Shown: positions 17,702 to 27,662, numbered from the stretch's first letter. The stretch is DNA of 64,000 bases from Jeotgalibaca porci (GCF_011299095.1 NZ_CP049889.1:1964501-2028500); one strand, 5' to 3'. The notes: generated by a model from the sequence alone, not told the origin. Translations and numbers: made by a program.

Positions 17702-18763
17702 TTATTTAGATCGTTTTCCAAAACTACGGTAATCAATCCCACGCATTTCGCACCAGTCAATAATATCACGGTGGAAAATGAGGTCGGTTTGCTTAAGTTC
17801 AGCAACATTACGCTTACCGAGTAAGGTCATAATTGCAGTCATTTTTTCTTTCCAACCTTGAACAGTTTCAATCGTTTTCTCTGGACCTTCGTTCACAACC
17901 ATATGTAAGAATTGGCCCGATAGCCCGACTGCTTCTGCACCCAAACTCAGTGCTTTGATGATATCGTAAGGTGTCTTTACACCACCAGAGGCAAGAATAT
18001 GCACGTCATTTTCCAACTGTTGTGCTTCCAATAAGGAAATAACCGTTGATTGTCCCCAGTTCTCCAGATCATCGTAAGAGAAGGTTGTACGACGGGCATT
18101 TTCAATGGCCGCAAAATTTGTACCCCCACGACCCGAAACGTCAATCCACTTAACACCGACATTTTTAAGTTGTTGCATGGTTTCTAAACTCATACCAAAT
18201 CCAACTTCTTTAATCATAACCGGCACTCCGACATGCGCTACAATTTGTTCAATCTGATTTAACCACATCGTAAAGTCGCGGTCTCCCTCAGGCATTACCA
18301 ACTCTTGCGGCGCATTAATGTGAATTTGCATCGCGTTGGCTTCGAGAATATCAACTGCACGTTTGGCATTTTCAACGGTATGATGTGCACCCAAATTCGC
18401 GAGTACAAAGCCGTTTGGATTAACCTCACGAATAACTTTAAAACTGTCTGCTAAATCAGGATGTTTAATGGCAGCACTGATAGAACCCGATGCCATTACT
18501 AAGCCCAATTCCTTTGCGACTTCCGCTAAGTTTCTATTAATCACGGCCGTTTTTTTGCTACCACCCGTCATCCCGTTGATGTAAAAGGGTAGGGGCATAT
18601 CGTGGCCTAACATATGTGAAGCAAGTGAAACGTCTTGCGTTTTTATTTGTGGAAAGGAATGATGAACAAACCGTACTTTTTGAAAGTCAGATTGACTGGC
18701 TGCATTATATTGCTTCTCAGCCAAATCAACGTGATCATCCTTTCGTTGAGAATCTATATTCAT
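17702..18763 (-). CDS. fni: Type 2 isopentenyl-diphosphate isomerase
   Basis: The 353-residue FMN and NADPH dependent enzyme interconverts IPP and DMAPP, the last step of the mevalonate route. Typical segments are RKDDHVDLAEKQY, PFYINGMTGGS, ASGSISAA, MIKEVGFGMS, VDVSGRGGTNFAAIEN and ASGGVKTPYD. It is the last gene of the mvaK1-mvaD-mvaK2-fni operon, overlapping mvaK2 by four bases. Confidence 0.95.
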   Translation of the reverse strand: MNIDSQRKDDHVDLAEKQYNAASQSDFQKVRFVHHSFPQIKTQDVSLASHMLGHDMPLPFYINGMTGGSKKTAVINRNLAEVAKELGLVMASGSISAAIKHPDLADSFKVIREVNPNGFVLANLGAHHTVENAKRAVDILEANAMQIHINAPQELVMPEGDRDFTMWLNQIEQIVAHVGVPVMIKEVGFGMSLETMQQLKNVGVKWIDVSGRGGTNFAAIENARRTTFSYDDLENWGQSTVISLLEAQQLENDVHILASGGVKTPYDIIKALSLGAEAVGLSGQFLHMVVNEGPEKTIETVQGWKEKMTAIMTLLGKRNVAELKQTDLIFHRDIIDWCEMRGIDYRSFGKRSK

Positions 18764-19848
18764 AATACTCCTGCTCCTTCATCTTCTTGATACACTTCCA
18801 GAGGCAAGGGAACAACCCCGTCTGCTTCCCATTGTTTAAATAACGGTAAAATAGTGTCTGCATTATCTACAAGGGCGATTCCACAGTCACCACCGCCCGC
18901 ACCAGAACTCTTTGCGGCACCACCGAATGTTTCGGCTGCCTCCACTAACTTTTCAAGGAGAGGTGTTTCAATGGAGATACCTGTATGTTTTGCTAACTTG
19001 AGTAAAAGGGCACGATTTTTTCTAATCCCATCTTTGATAGCTTGGGTTTTATTTTGATCAAAAGCAATAATTAAATCGTTAACAATCGTCTTGCTCTTTG
19101 CTAAGAAATTCGGGAAGAAATCAGCCATGTCCTGACGTTTATCATTCACTTTATCAACTAAGTGAGTAGTAGAAGCAGGACTTGCTGTCCAGCCAATTAA
19201 GAGTTGCAGGTTATCTGGGACTCTTAATTGACGAATCATCAAATCCGGCCAAGGCATCGTAATGAGCTCGGTTATCGTCATTTCTGTTTGTCTTTCCTTA
19301 ACCCATTCACGATTGAAGCAGGAATAGGCAATCCAACCTGTGAAGCAACTCGCAGCAATATCACCAAAGGAACCATTACTCTTTACTGATAAATGTGCCA
19401 AACTTGCCAGCTTATAAACGAGCTCAGGTGTATAAGGAACCTTATAAAATTTAAGTAAGGCTTTGATGGTAGCGACTGTAACGGCGCCACTTGAGCCGAG
19501 CCCATATTTTTTACCTTTGGCATTATCTAATTCACTTTCAACAGAAAGGTGAAAAAAGACCAACTCTTTATTTAATTCGCTTATATATTGCTCAGTTACT
19601 GTTACAGCTTGGGTGATATAAATAAAAGGATTTTCACGTTCATCGATATGCAACGCACCATCTTGTCTCGTCCAAGGAACAGGTAACCCACCATTTAAAG
19701 TAGAATTTATTGTTCCTTCATCAATTGCTTCATCTAGAGAAACAGTAATAAATTGATTCACTGCAACAAGGATTGCAGGGTGGTTATTTGTAACAACTGC
19801 ATATTCACCTGCAATAAACAGTTTTCCCGGTGCACTTGCTTTAATCAA
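18760..19848 (-). CDS. mvaK2: Phosphomevalonate kinase
   Basis: This 362-residue GHMP kinase phosphorylates mevalonate 5-phosphate to the diphosphate. It has the N-terminal APGKLFIAGEYAVV, the ATP-binding GLGSSGAVTVATIKAL and the C-terminal AKSSGAGGGDCGIAL. The order between mvaD and fni separates it from its GHMP paralogues. Length is normal. Confidence 0.94.
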   Translation of the reverse strand: MIKASAPGKLFIAGEYAVVTNNHPAILVAVNQFITVSLDEAIDEGTINSTLNGGLPVPWTRQDGALHIDERENPFIYITQAVTVTEQYISELNKELVFFHLSVESELDNAKGKKYGLGSSGAVTVATIKALLKFYKVPYTPELVYKLASLAHLSVKSNGSFGDIAASCFTGWIAYSCFNREWVKERQTEMTITELITMPWPDLMIRQLRVPDNLQLLIGWTASPASTTHLVDKVNDKRQDMADFFPNFLAKSKTIVNDLIIAFDQNKTQAIKDGIRKNRALLLKLAKHTGISIETPLLEKLVEAAETFGGAAKSSGAGGGDCGIALVDNADTILPLFKQWEADGVVPLPLEVYQEDEGAGVL

Positions 19849-19865
19849 TGTTCTCTTCCTTCCTA

Positions 19866-20870
19866 TTAGAGTTGCCAGTTATATTCAGCAGCCTCTTGCG
19901 CTGTTAGAGGACGGATACCTTGACCAGGCCCGCTAATTAACAGTTGTTCTTCTGAGAAATACTCCCGCAACATTTCTTTGATTTTTCCTGCTTCGGACAG
20001 ACGACATAAAACCTTTACGTTCGGTCCGGCATCCATAGTAACATAACATAAAATACCTTGTTCTCGCAACGCACGGACTGCGTGAATGGCTTTAATACTA
20101 TCTGGTTCAAAGTAGATAATCGGCGTTTCCGCCCCTAACATGGAGCCGTGCATCTTCATCGCACTGTGCTCGGTAATTTGTCCTACTTTTTCAAAGTCCC
20201 GCGCTTTAATCGCTTTTTTTATAGCCAGTAAATCTTCTTCAGCAGACGCTACCCAAGCAGGATAAAAGGGGGATGTTTCGACTGTTTGCTTCATGCCTAT
20301 CCGACTGGAAATTTTCTTAGCTGATTTATTCACTGCGATAATAACCATTCCAATATCCCAACTGGCGTCATCAACCGGTACAGCCATCGAATCTTCTGAT
20401 GAGGTTCCTTTTTGCCATTCAACAAAACCACCGAATAAACTTCGTGTCGCACTACCGGAACCTCGACGCGCATATGTTGAGAGGGTTTCAAGATCCATGT
20501 TCAAGCCAGTTGCGCGGTTCATTGCACCAGCTAATGCCGCGAAAGCAGAAGCAGAGGATGCCAAACCGGCAGCTGTTGGAACGTGATTGATACTTTTAAC
20601 CTGGATAAAGTGAGTGATACCGGCCTTATTTCGGAATAGATCCAAAAAGCGCGAAATCTTTGCAGTTTCTTCAGGCGATTGAAGGACATCATTTAAATAA
20701 AATTGATCTTCAGTGAATGTATCAGATATTTCGACGAATGTGTCTGTGTATAAGCCGTCCAAAGTGAGGGATAAACTGCTGTTCATAGGAAGAAATAATG
20801 TTTCATCCGCTTTTCCCCAATATTTAATAAGCGCGATATTCGTATGCGCTCTAACTGCTGCTTTTGTCAT
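19866..20870 (-). CDS. mvaD: Diphosphomevalonate decarboxylase
   Basis: The 334-residue enzyme makes isopentenyl diphosphate by ATP-dependent decarboxylation. Visible motifs are AHTNIALIKYWGK, LPMNSSLSLTL, the P-loop AAGLASSASAFAALA, GSGSATRSLFGGFVEW and the late MDAGPNVKVL. I chose ATG 20870, which overlaps the mvaK1 stop as ATGA; an in-frame ATG 33 bases upstream lies inside mvaK1 and has no better site. Confidence 0.95.
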   Translation of the reverse strand: MTKAAVRAHTNIALIKYWGKADETLFLPMNSSLSLTLDGLYTDTFVEISDTFTEDQFYLNDVLQSPEETAKISRFLDLFRNKAGITHFIQVKSINHVPTAAGLASSASAFAALAGAMNRATGLNMDLETLSTYARRGSGSATRSLFGGFVEWQKGTSSEDSMAVPVDDASWDIGMVIIAVNKSAKKISSRIGMKQTVETSPFYPAWVASAEEDLLAIKKAIKARDFEKVGQITEHSAMKMHGSMLGAETPIIYFEPDSIKAIHAVRALREQGILCYVTMDAGPNVKVLCRLSEAGKIKEMLREYFSEEQLLISGPGQGIRPLTAQEAAEYNWQL

Positions 20871-21817
20871 ACTGTCACCGCCTGATTGAGGTATGTAATC
20901 CAAGTTTTAACGGCACCGGCATCTTGTAATGCTTGAGAGATAGTCTGGGCTTCTTGTTCAGATGCTGCCAAAGCAATCATACAGCCACCACGGCCTCCAC
21001 CTGTTAATTTGGCTCCCAATGCTCCTGCTTGTTTAGCCGCTCCTACCAGGTGATTTAATTCGTCACTTGATACACCCAGTTCCGCTAATAAGTTGTGCGC
21101 CTGGCTCATAACCGTTCCTAATCGCTCTGGTTGGTTCGTTTCCAAATACTGCTTCGCTTGTTCAGCTAAGTCACCCAGTAAACGAATTTCTTTTTCTGTT
21201 TGTACTTTTTTTTCTGTTTTTAGACGAGCAGCGATACTGCCAACTGCAGCCTTTGTTTGGCCTGTAATACCTGTATCACCGACGATTAAATAACCGTCCA
21301 GACGAAGATCAAAGGGCACGAAAGGATGACCTTTTCTAAAGAAGACAGGAGAATCACCACTGGTCGTAACAGCGTCAAGGCCGCTCGGGTTCCCATGTGC
21401 TACTTTTTCTGAAACGTCAACCAACTCTAAAAGTCGGTCGTAATCTAATTCTTCATTGAAATAGTTGTAAATGGCACGTGTAACCGCAACTGAAACAGCC
21501 GCACTTGATCCCATCCCCCGTTCAGGTGGAATCGTACTTGAAATTTGTATAGCTAGAGGTGTGTTTTCCTTATTCAAACTTTTGAGTGCCGTATTAATGG
21601 CTGTTTGAAGACTTTGGAGAATCTCCGGCATTTCCGCTGCAATACCACTATAGTAAGAACAATCAATGATAGTTGCATCTTCTGCCGGTGCGATAGTAAC
21701 AGCTACTTCTACCGCCGGAAATGGTAGAGCAATTGAAGGTTCACCGTAAACAACAGCGTGTTCTCCCATCAAGATGATTTTTCCATGGGATAATCCTTTT
21801 GCATTTGTATTTTCCAT
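20867..21817 (-). CDS. mvaK1: Mevalonate kinase
   Basis: The 316-residue GHMP kinase phosphorylates mevalonate. It shows GKIILMGEHAVVYGEPSIALPF, the ATP loop PPERGMGSSAAVSVAVTRAI, GNPSGLDAVTT and AKLTGGGRGGCMIALA. It is the first gene of the operon; HMG-CoA synthase and reductase are not in the window. A GGAAGTGAT ribosome site precedes the ATG. Confidence 0.95.
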   Translation of the reverse strand: MENTNAKGLSHGKIILMGEHAVVYGEPSIALPFPAVEVAVTIAPAEDATIIDCSYYSGIAAEMPEILQSLQTAINTALKSLNKENTPLAIQISSTIPPERGMGSSAAVSVAVTRAIYNYFNEELDYDRLLELVDVSEKVAHGNPSGLDAVTTSGDSPVFFRKGHPFVPFDLRLDGYLIVGDTGITGQTKAAVGSIAARLKTEKKVQTEKEIRLLGDLAEQAKQYLETNQPERLGTVMSQAHNLLAELGVSSDELNHLVGAAKQAGALGAKLTGGGRGGCMIALAASEQEAQTISQALQDAGAVKTWITYLNQAVTV

Positions 21818-21845
21818 TCAATCACTTCCTATAATAATTAGTTTT

Positions 21846-23201
21846 CTAACGTGTGAACAAAGATAAAATATAAGGGGCGGCATACAAGGTCATAAACTGG
21901 ATACCATAGTTCATTCCAAGCCGATTAAGATTCCCGCAAATGAAGCCAATTAGCATGACGCCAAAAATATTTAAGAGACCTGCATCCATATAGGCCAGAA
22001 GTAAGACCAATCCAATGAACAAACCAAGTACCGCTTCATGCGGAATTTTTGTTAATACGAATGTTGTAATCTGTGTTGCATAACGAAGGGACAAGTAATA
22101 CACCAAACTGATTGAAAGAACAGCACCCAAGATAATCGCAAAAGTGAATTCGCCCTGGGATAAAGCATGGTGAATATTACTCTCCATTGAAAAAATAGGC
22201 GGTGCAGTAAATAGAGCGCCACCCGGTCCAATTGCGGCAGGAGAAAGAGGAATTCCCAATGCTACAACACAAATAATAATACCGGATAGATAAGTAGATT
22301 GTGCCAATGCACTCATTGTAATGATAGACGTACTAGCTTTTTCCAAGGCATCACTTTTACGCTTACCGACAATTTCACCGAATAAAATCGTAATACCCAC
22401 CGGACTTAAAACGAATAAAAAGGTTGAGAAAAATGAAGCGAGGATAGCGCTAATCGATTCGTCTTTCTTAACAATTTTAAAAGGGTTGAAGGTTTGCTGC
22501 GTCTGGCTGACAGAAGGGATCAACGTTTCTTTTAATTGCGTTGTTTCTGCCTGCTCACGAGTCGATTTTGTCAAAAAGGAAAGAAGGTTAACGAGTAGAG
22601 GCCCTACTGTAATACCCAGAAAGAAAGAAGTTGTAACTGTTTTGTCTTGCGGAATAATTCCCAAATCCCAATAAATCGTTCGCAAACTTTGAAAAAGCAT
22701 TGCCAACGGTATAATCATTGCTAAAGATAAAAGCTTTGCCTTACCCATTAAAGATAAGAAAATCGCACCAATGACAAACAAAAGGTTCGCATACTGTTTA
22801 ATAATTTCAGCATGGGGCGCAATCAAATTTGCGATTAACAAGCTCGTTGGTACAGCAGTTACCACGCCTAGTAAAGCACCTACAGCCGCTTTACGGATGT
22901 TTTCATGAGTAAGGCCTGCTTTTTTCATCGTCATCGCGTGTTCAATCATAGGTGTCGACAATACACCGCCGGGAAGTCCAACAACGAGTGTTGGCATGGC
23001 ATTCATTAAATTTAACGAAACGATTGCCGAAATGAAAAATGTGAGGACTACGATGGGGTGTACGCCCGATAAAACGACGGCAAGTGTGATAGGCATAAGT
23101 ACAGCCGTTTCGTCTGTTCCCGGGATAAAACCAATTAGCGTATAAAGAAAGGTTGCACCTAGTGAAGCAAGGACAACTTGAAGTAATAATCCTGTGTCCA
23201 T
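21846..23201 (-). CDS. TctA-family membrane transporter
   Basis: The 451-residue protein has about ten to twelve membrane helices and resembles the large permease TctA of tripartite tricarboxylate transporters (Pfam TctA/DUF112). The conserved region GATFLYTLIGFIPGTDETAVLMPITLAV and LVVGLPGGVLSTPMIEHAM are visible. The usual periplasmic binding protein (TctC) is absent, and the only neighbour is an 84-residue membrane protein whose stop meets this start. The substrate cannot be assigned. Confidence 0.75.
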   Translation of the reverse strand: MDTGLLLQVVLASLGATFLYTLIGFIPGTDETAVLMPITLAVVLSGVHPIVVLTFFISAIVSLNLMNAMPTLVVGLPGGVLSTPMIEHAMTMKKAGLTHENIRKAAVGALLGVVTAVPTSLLIANLIAPHAEIIKQYANLLFVIGAIFLSLMGKAKLLSLAMIIPLAMLFQSLRTIYWDLGIIPQDKTVTTSFFLGITVGPLLVNLLSFLTKSTREQAETTQLKETLIPSVSQTQQTFNPFKIVKKDESISAILASFFSTFLFVLSPVGITILFGEIVGKRKSDALEKASTSIITMSALAQSTYLSGIIICVVALGIPLSPAAIGPGGALFTAPPIFSMESNIHHALSQGEFTFAIILGAVLSISLVYYLSLRYATQITTFVLTKIPHEAVLGLFIGLVLLLAYMDAGLLNIFGVMLIGFICGNLNRLGMNYGIQFMTLYAAPYILSLFTR

Positions 23202-23456
23202 CTATTCAACCTCCTGCGTGTTATTTTTTTTGATGTCGCGTTTGGGTTTAATCATCACGGTATTAATCACCATTGCGCTAACTGCGCCACCGAGGCCATA
23301 AAATAATTGTCTCGTTGTATCTCCGGATGGCGCAACAAAATAGCCGACCATCGTAAGCCCGCCTGAAAGTAAAATAGCTTGGAGTAAATCTTTGATGCCA
23401 ACTAAATCGCCCCAAAGCTCCAGATATTTGTTCTTTTGATTCAATATCATCTCCAC
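23202..23456 (-). CDS. Small membrane protein paired with the TctA-like permease
   Basis: The 84-residue protein has two likely membrane helices (about 24-45 and 51-69) and a basic, charged C-terminus (KPKRDIKKNNTQEVE). It directly abuts the TctA-like gene with no gap. It could replace the small TctB subunit, but there is no sequence proof. I do not recognise a named family. Confidence 0.6.
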   Translation of the reverse strand: MEMILNQKNKYLELWGDLVGIKDLLQAILLSGGLTMVGYFVAPSGDTTRQLFYGLGGAVSAMVINTVMIKPKRDIKKNNTQEVE

Positions 23457-23678
23457 CGCTTCTTAAGTATTCTATTTTTATAATCTCATTCTAGCAAAGA
23501 ACAGCGTAAAGTAAACAATTCGCACTCTATTTTAAGAAAACTTAACGACACTATCGGTGAAAGTTAATGACGAGTGATTAATTCAGTAAAAATGAGGCAA
23601 ACTGCCAATTTCTTAGATATAAAAGTCAAATCTATGATACAATAGGCAAAAATTAGTTTTTGGCGGAAAGGGCTTAAG

Positions 23679-24602
23679 ATGATTCCTAATAGCAATTACT
23701 ATCAAATCAGTCGCGAGGAGTGGCGAACTTTTCATCAAGAAGATGTTCCCATCTTATCAGAAGACAAACTTGAGAGCTTAATTTCATTGAATGATAAGCT
23801 GTCCCTGGCGGACGTAAAGGATATATATTTACCTTTAGTTGAAGTTATCGATTTGTACACAAAAAATTATCGTAGTTTAAGAAGAATGAAAAGTAAGTTC
23901 CTTGATCGTCCGTATGAACCGTCTCCAATGGTTATCGGGGTGTCAGGGAGTGTAGCAGTCGGTAAAAGTACCACAGCTCGTGTCTTGCAAAATACGTTGG
24001 GGAAATTTTACCCCGAAAAGAATATCGGCTTAGTAACAACAGATGGTTTTCTTTATTCGAATGCGGAATTAATTAAACGTGGCATACTAACTAGAAAAGG
24101 GTTTCCTGAAAGTTATGACATGGAAAAATTGATTCAATTTTTACTAGATGTTAAAATAGGAAAGCCATATGTTAAATATCCGGTTTATTCCCATCGCATT
24201 TATGATGTCATTTCGGATGACTATAACGTTCTCCATGAGCCTGACATTCTTATTGTCGAAGGAATAAATGTCCTGCAATTGCCGTCCAATCAACAAATTT
24301 ATGCGAGCGACTTTTTTGATTTTTCTATTTATGTCGATGCAGAAATTGAGAATATCGAAAAATGGTATATCGAGCGTTTTGAGATGTTGATGGATTTAGC
24401 TAAGGATCAACCCGATAACTATTATTATAACTATGCAATTGGTGACAGAGATGAAGCCATTGCAATGGCACGTGAAGTCTGGAAGAGTGTAAACTTGAAG
24501 AATCTTCAAGAGTTTATTGCACCGACCATGACTCGCGCAGATTTAATTATTCATAAATCAGATAATCATCATATTGATTACCTGAATATTAAAAAGTATT
24601 AA
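23679..24602 (+). CDS. coaA: Pantothenate kinase type I
   Basis: The 307-residue enzyme catalyses the first step of CoA synthesis. The Walker A region GVSGSVAVGKSTTARVLQ spans residues 87-104, and LVTTDGFLYSNAEL, KGFPESYDM, YSHRIYDV and VEGINVLQ follow, as in prokaryotic type I kinases. The gene ends at the base before the ATGGAGGG ribosome site of guaA, so both are transcribed together. Confidence 0.96.
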   Translation: MIPNSNYYQISREEWRTFHQEDVPILSEDKLESLISLNDKLSLADVKDIYLPLVEVIDLYTKNYRSLRRMKSKFLDRPYEPSPMVIGVSGSVAVGKSTTARVLQNTLGKFYPEKNIGLVTTDGFLYSNAELIKRGILTRKGFPESYDMEKLIQFLLDVKIGKPYVKYPVYSHRIYDVISDDYNVLHEPDILIVEGINVLQLPSNQQIYASDFFDFSIYVDAEIENIEKWYIERFEMLMDLAKDQPDNYYYNYAIGDRDEAIAMAREVWKSVNLKNLQEFIAPTMTRADLIIHKSDNHHIDYLNIKKY

Positions 24603-24620
24603 ATGGAGGGAAAAATATTC

Positions 24621-26174
24621 ATGAAGACAGAAATTAGCAGTGTTGAAAAAATTATTGTGCTGGACTTCGGAAGCCAATACAATCAATTATTGACACGCCG
24701 CATCCGCGAATTCGGAGTTTACTCAGAGTTGCTGTCACACAAGACAACTGCGGAAAAAATAAAATCATTGGGGAATGTAAAAGGAATTATTTTCTCTGGC
24801 GGACCAAACAGCGTTTACGAAGAAGGTTCTTTTACAGTCGACCCAGCTATCTACGACCTAGGATTACCAATTTTAGGTGTTTGTTACGGAATGCAGTTGA
24901 TGACAGCGCAATTCGGAGGAACAGTAGAAAAAGCTGCTAATCGTGAATATGGCCAATCAAAAATTGAAATCCTCCATACAGATGATCCTTTGTTTAACGG
25001 TCTTGAAAGATCTGAAACAGTTTTAATGAGTCATGGTGATTTAATTACCGACATTCCTGCTGGTTTCGAAGTAACAGCAACGAATGCACAATGTCCAGTT
25101 GTGGCGTTCTCAAACGTTGAACGTCAATTTTATGGTGTACAATTCCATCCGGAAGTACGTCATTCTGTGCACGGTAACGAAATGTTACGTAACTTTGCGT
25201 TCGATATTTGCGGAAGCAAAGGCGACTGGTCTATGGCGAACTTTATCGATTTTGAGATTGATAAAATCCGTGAAACTGTTGGCGACAAAAAAGTACTACT
25301 TGCTCTTTCTGGCGGGGTAGACTCATCAGTAGTAGGTGTATTATTACATCGTGCAATCGGTGACCAATTAACCTGTATTTTCGTAGACCACGGCTTATTG
25401 CGTAAAGGCGAAGCTGGGGCAGTAATGGAAAGTCTTTCAGGCAAATTTGGACTTAACATTATTAAAGTTGATGCACAAGAGCGTTTCATGTCTAAATTGG
25501 CAGGCGTTGCTGATCCAGAGAAAAAACGTAAAATTATCGGTGCTGAATTCATCAGCGTCTTTGATGATGAAGCTAGCAAATTGAACGGTATTCAATTCTT
25601 GGCACAAGGAACAATTTACTCTGATGTTATTGAGAGTGGTACTGATACAGCACAAACAATTAAATCTCACCACAACGTAGGTGGATTACCAGAAGATATG
25701 CAATTTAAATTAATCGAACCACTAAATACATTATTCAAAGACGAAGTGCGTGCGCTTGGTATTGAATTAGGTATGCCAGAAAGTCTAGTATGGCGTCAGC
25801 CGTTCCCAGGCCCAGGTCTAGGAATTCGTGTTCTTGGTGAAATCACTGAAGAAAAATTGGAAATCGTTCGCGAGTCTGATTACATTCTACGTGAAGAAAT
25901 CAAAAACGCAGGTCTTGATCGTGACGTATGGCAATACTTCACCGTTCTACCAGGTATCCGTAGTGTCGGAGTTATGGGAGACGGACGTACTTACGATTAC
26001 ACAGTAGGAATTCGTGCGGTTAACTCCGTAGATGGAATGACTTCTGAATGGGCACGAATCCCATACGACGTACTAGAAACTATTTCGAAACGAATCGTTA
26101 ATGAAGTTGCACACGTTAACCGTATCGTGTATGACATTACGAGCAAGCCACCAGCGACTATCGAGTGGGAGTAG
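24621..26174 (+). CDS. guaA: GMP synthase (glutamine-hydrolysing)
   Basis: GuaA converts XMP to GMP. The 517-residue protein has the class I glutamine amidotransferase domain (nucleophile in GVCYGMQ, His/Glu in GVQFHPEV) and the ATP pyrophosphatase domain (PP-loop [11 protein letters not shown]), with an intact C-terminus ending in EWE. I start it at ATG 24621, eleven bases after GGAGGG; the ATG at 24603 overlaps that site. The last codons GAG TGG GAG TA(G) form the attachment core of an integrated conjugative element. The copy at the far end of the element reads GAGTGGGAGTAA, so the original stop was probably TAA and the protein is unchanged. Confidence 0.97.
   Translation: MKTEISSVEKIIVLDFGSQYNQLLTRRIREFGVYSELLSHKTTAEKIKSLGNVKGIIFSGGPNSVYEEGSFTVDPAIYDLGLPILGVCYGMQLMTAQFGGTVEKAANREYGQSKIEILHTDDPLFNGLERSETVLMSHGDLITDIPAGFEVTATNAQCPVVAFSNVERQFYGVQFHPEVRHSVHGNEMLRNFAFDICGSKGDWSMANFIDFEIDKIRETVGDKKVLLALSGGVDSSVVGVLLHRAIGDQLTCIFVDHGLLRKGEAGAVMESLSGKFGLNIIKVDAQERFMSKLAGVADPEKKRKIIGAEFISVFDDEASKLNGIQFLAQGTIYSDVIESGTDTAQTIKSHHNVGGLPEDMQFKLIEPLNTLFKDEVRALGIELGMPESLVWRQPFPGPGLGIRVLGEITEEKLEIVRESDYILREEIKNAGLDRDVWQYFTVLPGIRSVGVMGDGRTYDYTVGIRAVNSVDGMTSEWARIPYDVLETISKRIVNEVAHVNRIVYDITSKPPATIEWE
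26163..26173. other. attL: attachment core at the 3' end of guaA
   Basis: GAGTGGGAGTA, repeated exactly at 46773-46783 in the same orientation. It encodes the last Glu-Trp-Glu of GuaA and the first two bases of the stop. Insertion therefore leaves the reading frame intact. Confidence 0.88.
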
Positions 26175-26181
26175 TTGTAGG

Positions 26182-26232
26182 AGAGCCAGAAATCCTTGTT
26201 TATCAAGGGTTTCTGGCTCTTCTTATTTTTTT
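26182..26232 (+). terminator. Terminator supplied by the element, now ending guaA
   Basis: AGAGCCAGAAA (from 26182) pairs with TTTCTGGCTCT (to 26220), then TCTTATTTTTTT. It sits 8 bases after the guaA stop, inside the element. Confidence 0.8.
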
Positions 26233-26255
26233 ACTGCACTTTTATTGCACTTTTT
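26232..26255. repeat. Left arm-type repeat of the element
   Basis: A 24-base sequence, beginning TACTGCACTTTTATTGCA, occurs identically at 46659-46682 near the other end. It contains two TGCACTTTT half-sites and overlaps the 3' end of int. In Tn916-type elements such repeats near the ends are bound by the N-terminal domain of the integrase; that role is inferred here. Confidence 0.65.
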
Positions 26256-27435
26256 TCATTTCTTTGTTTCGCAAGTAGTCTACAGTAAATTGATTCTTTG
26301 GTGAAGTATCATAATTTTGTTTTGCTTCTTTAAAGGAAATGGCTCCATTTAATTTGTTAGCTACCTCAAAATTACTGTTAGGATAAAGATGTCCATACGT
26401 TCCTAAAGTCGTCTCAATATCTTCATGTCCTAAACGGTCTTTAATGATGAGTGGGTTTTCTCCCATACTGATTAACAAGGAAGCATGCGAATGCCGTAAA
26501 CCATGAATTCTGATTCGATGAATACTAGCCAGCTTAGCATAGCGTTCAATAGCATGTGCTAGCGTATGTTTTTGGGTAGGAATACCGTTATAGCTCATTA
26601 CAAAGTCTGTCTGAATTAGATTTTGTTGTGCTTTCTTCCATTCGGATAGATAATTTAGAGTACATTCATCTAATACAATATGACGAACACTCGCCTTTGT
26701 TTTTGGTTCAACAAATCTATAATCCGATTGATTCTTGTAATAAAGTGTTTTGTTGATGGTTAGTACTCCAGAGTCAAAATCAATATCTTCCCATTGAATG
26801 GCAGTAGCTTCACCAATTCGCATTCCAGTCATAAATAAAAACCACAGAGAGATAAATAAAAAGTGTTGATAGTAATCTTCTTTATAAATTAGAGAGATTA
26901 CTTTTTCAAATTCTTCTTTTGTCCAAAATTCAATTTTAGACTTTTGCTTTTTCACATTGCCAATAATCTTAGATGGATTTGTGGTGGTTATCCCAAGGAC
27001 AATTGCTCGATCCATAGCAACTGAAAATAGTCCTTGAACAGCTCTCACATAAGAAGACTTACATTTCTTTGATAATTTTAGTTGCCAATTTTGCACATCA
27101 ATAGGCTCAATATCGGAAACAGCCATTTTATCAAAATAAGAGAAATGTTTCTTAATAGTTGGTAAGCGATTTTCATATGTTCTGAGCTTTACCTGTGTCT
27201 TATACCATGGAAGAAAAATTTCAAAGATATAATGATTAAACGTCATTTTATCCTTATTCTCACTTAATTCTTCTGGTTTCATCAGTAGTAGTTTTGAATA
27301 TTCTTCTCTTGCTTCTTTTTTAGTAGTGAATCCACTACGATATTTTTGAATTTTTTTTCCTTTAGAATCATAACCTAGATTTGCACGAAAATAATAGGTT
27401 CCATTCTTTGCTTTTTTTATTGGGTCTTTAACCAT
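26242..27435 (-). CDS. int: Tyrosine site-specific integrase of the element
   Basis: The 397-residue recombinase inserts and excises the element at guaA. It has an N-terminal arm-binding domain (residues 1-60, GTYYFRANLGYDSKGK), a SAM-like core-binding domain (65-165) and a catalytic domain. The catalytic residues appear as R206 (TGMRIGEA), K245, H311-x-x-R314 (HGLRHSH), H337 (LGHEDIETT) and the nucleophile Y347 (TYGHLY). It is similar in organisation to Tn916 Int but of the guaA-targeting type. An AAGGAG site lies 8 bases before the ATG. Transcription probably continues from xis, 26 bases upstream. Confidence 0.95.
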   Translation of the reverse strand: MVKDPIKKAKNGTYYFRANLGYDSKGKKIQKYRSGFTTKKEAREEYSKLLLMKPEELSENKDKMTFNHYIFEIFLPWYKTQVKLRTYENRLPTIKKHFSYFDKMAVSDIEPIDVQNWQLKLSKKCKSSYVRAVQGLFSVAMDRAIVLGITTTNPSKIIGNVKKQKSKIEFWTKEEFEKVISLIYKEDYYQHFLFISLWFLFMTGMRIGEATAIQWEDIDFDSGVLTINKTLYYKNQSDYRFVEPKTKASVRHIVLDECTLNYLSEWKKAQQNLIQTDFVMSYNGIPTQKHTLAHAIERYAKLASIHRIRIHGLRHSHASLLISMGENPLIIKDRLGHEDIETTLGTYGHLYPNSNFEVANKLNGAISFKEAKQNYDTSPKNQFTVDYLRNKEMKKVQ

Positions 27436-27461
27436 AGTTTTTACTCCTTACTGTGCAAAAA

Positions 27462-27662
27462 CTACTCAGACCTGTTTTCATTTGAAAACCGAATTCCTAG
27501 AATTTCTTCAACAGCTTCACGAGGGACTCTATCTAACTTTCGAGATTGATAGTAGGTATGCCCTTTTGTAATCATCAATTCTTTTGCTTTTTTTATGATG
27601 TCTGCTGAAAAAGAAGTTCCATATCCTAGCTCAACTAAATCTTTTTTTGTGACCGTTATCAT
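27462..27662 (-). CDS. xis: Excisionase-like protein (DUF3173 type)
   Basis: The 66-residue protein begins MITVTKKDLVELGYGTSFSA and ends in a basic, charged tail, a winged-helix-like layout found directly upstream of int in Tn5801-type elements. It would bend the ends to favour excision. The start at 27662 follows GGAG by five bases; the longer in-frame start at 27707 has no ribosome site. Function by position and family, not by any diagnostic catalytic residue. Confidence 0.75.
   Translation of the reverse strand: MITVTKKDLVELGYGTSFSADIIKKAKELMITKGHTYYQSRKLDRVPREAVEEILGIRFSNENRSE

Noticed and set aside
24621-26174. Disruption of guaA by the element
   Set aside because: The attachment core rebuilds the last codons, so the protein is complete.
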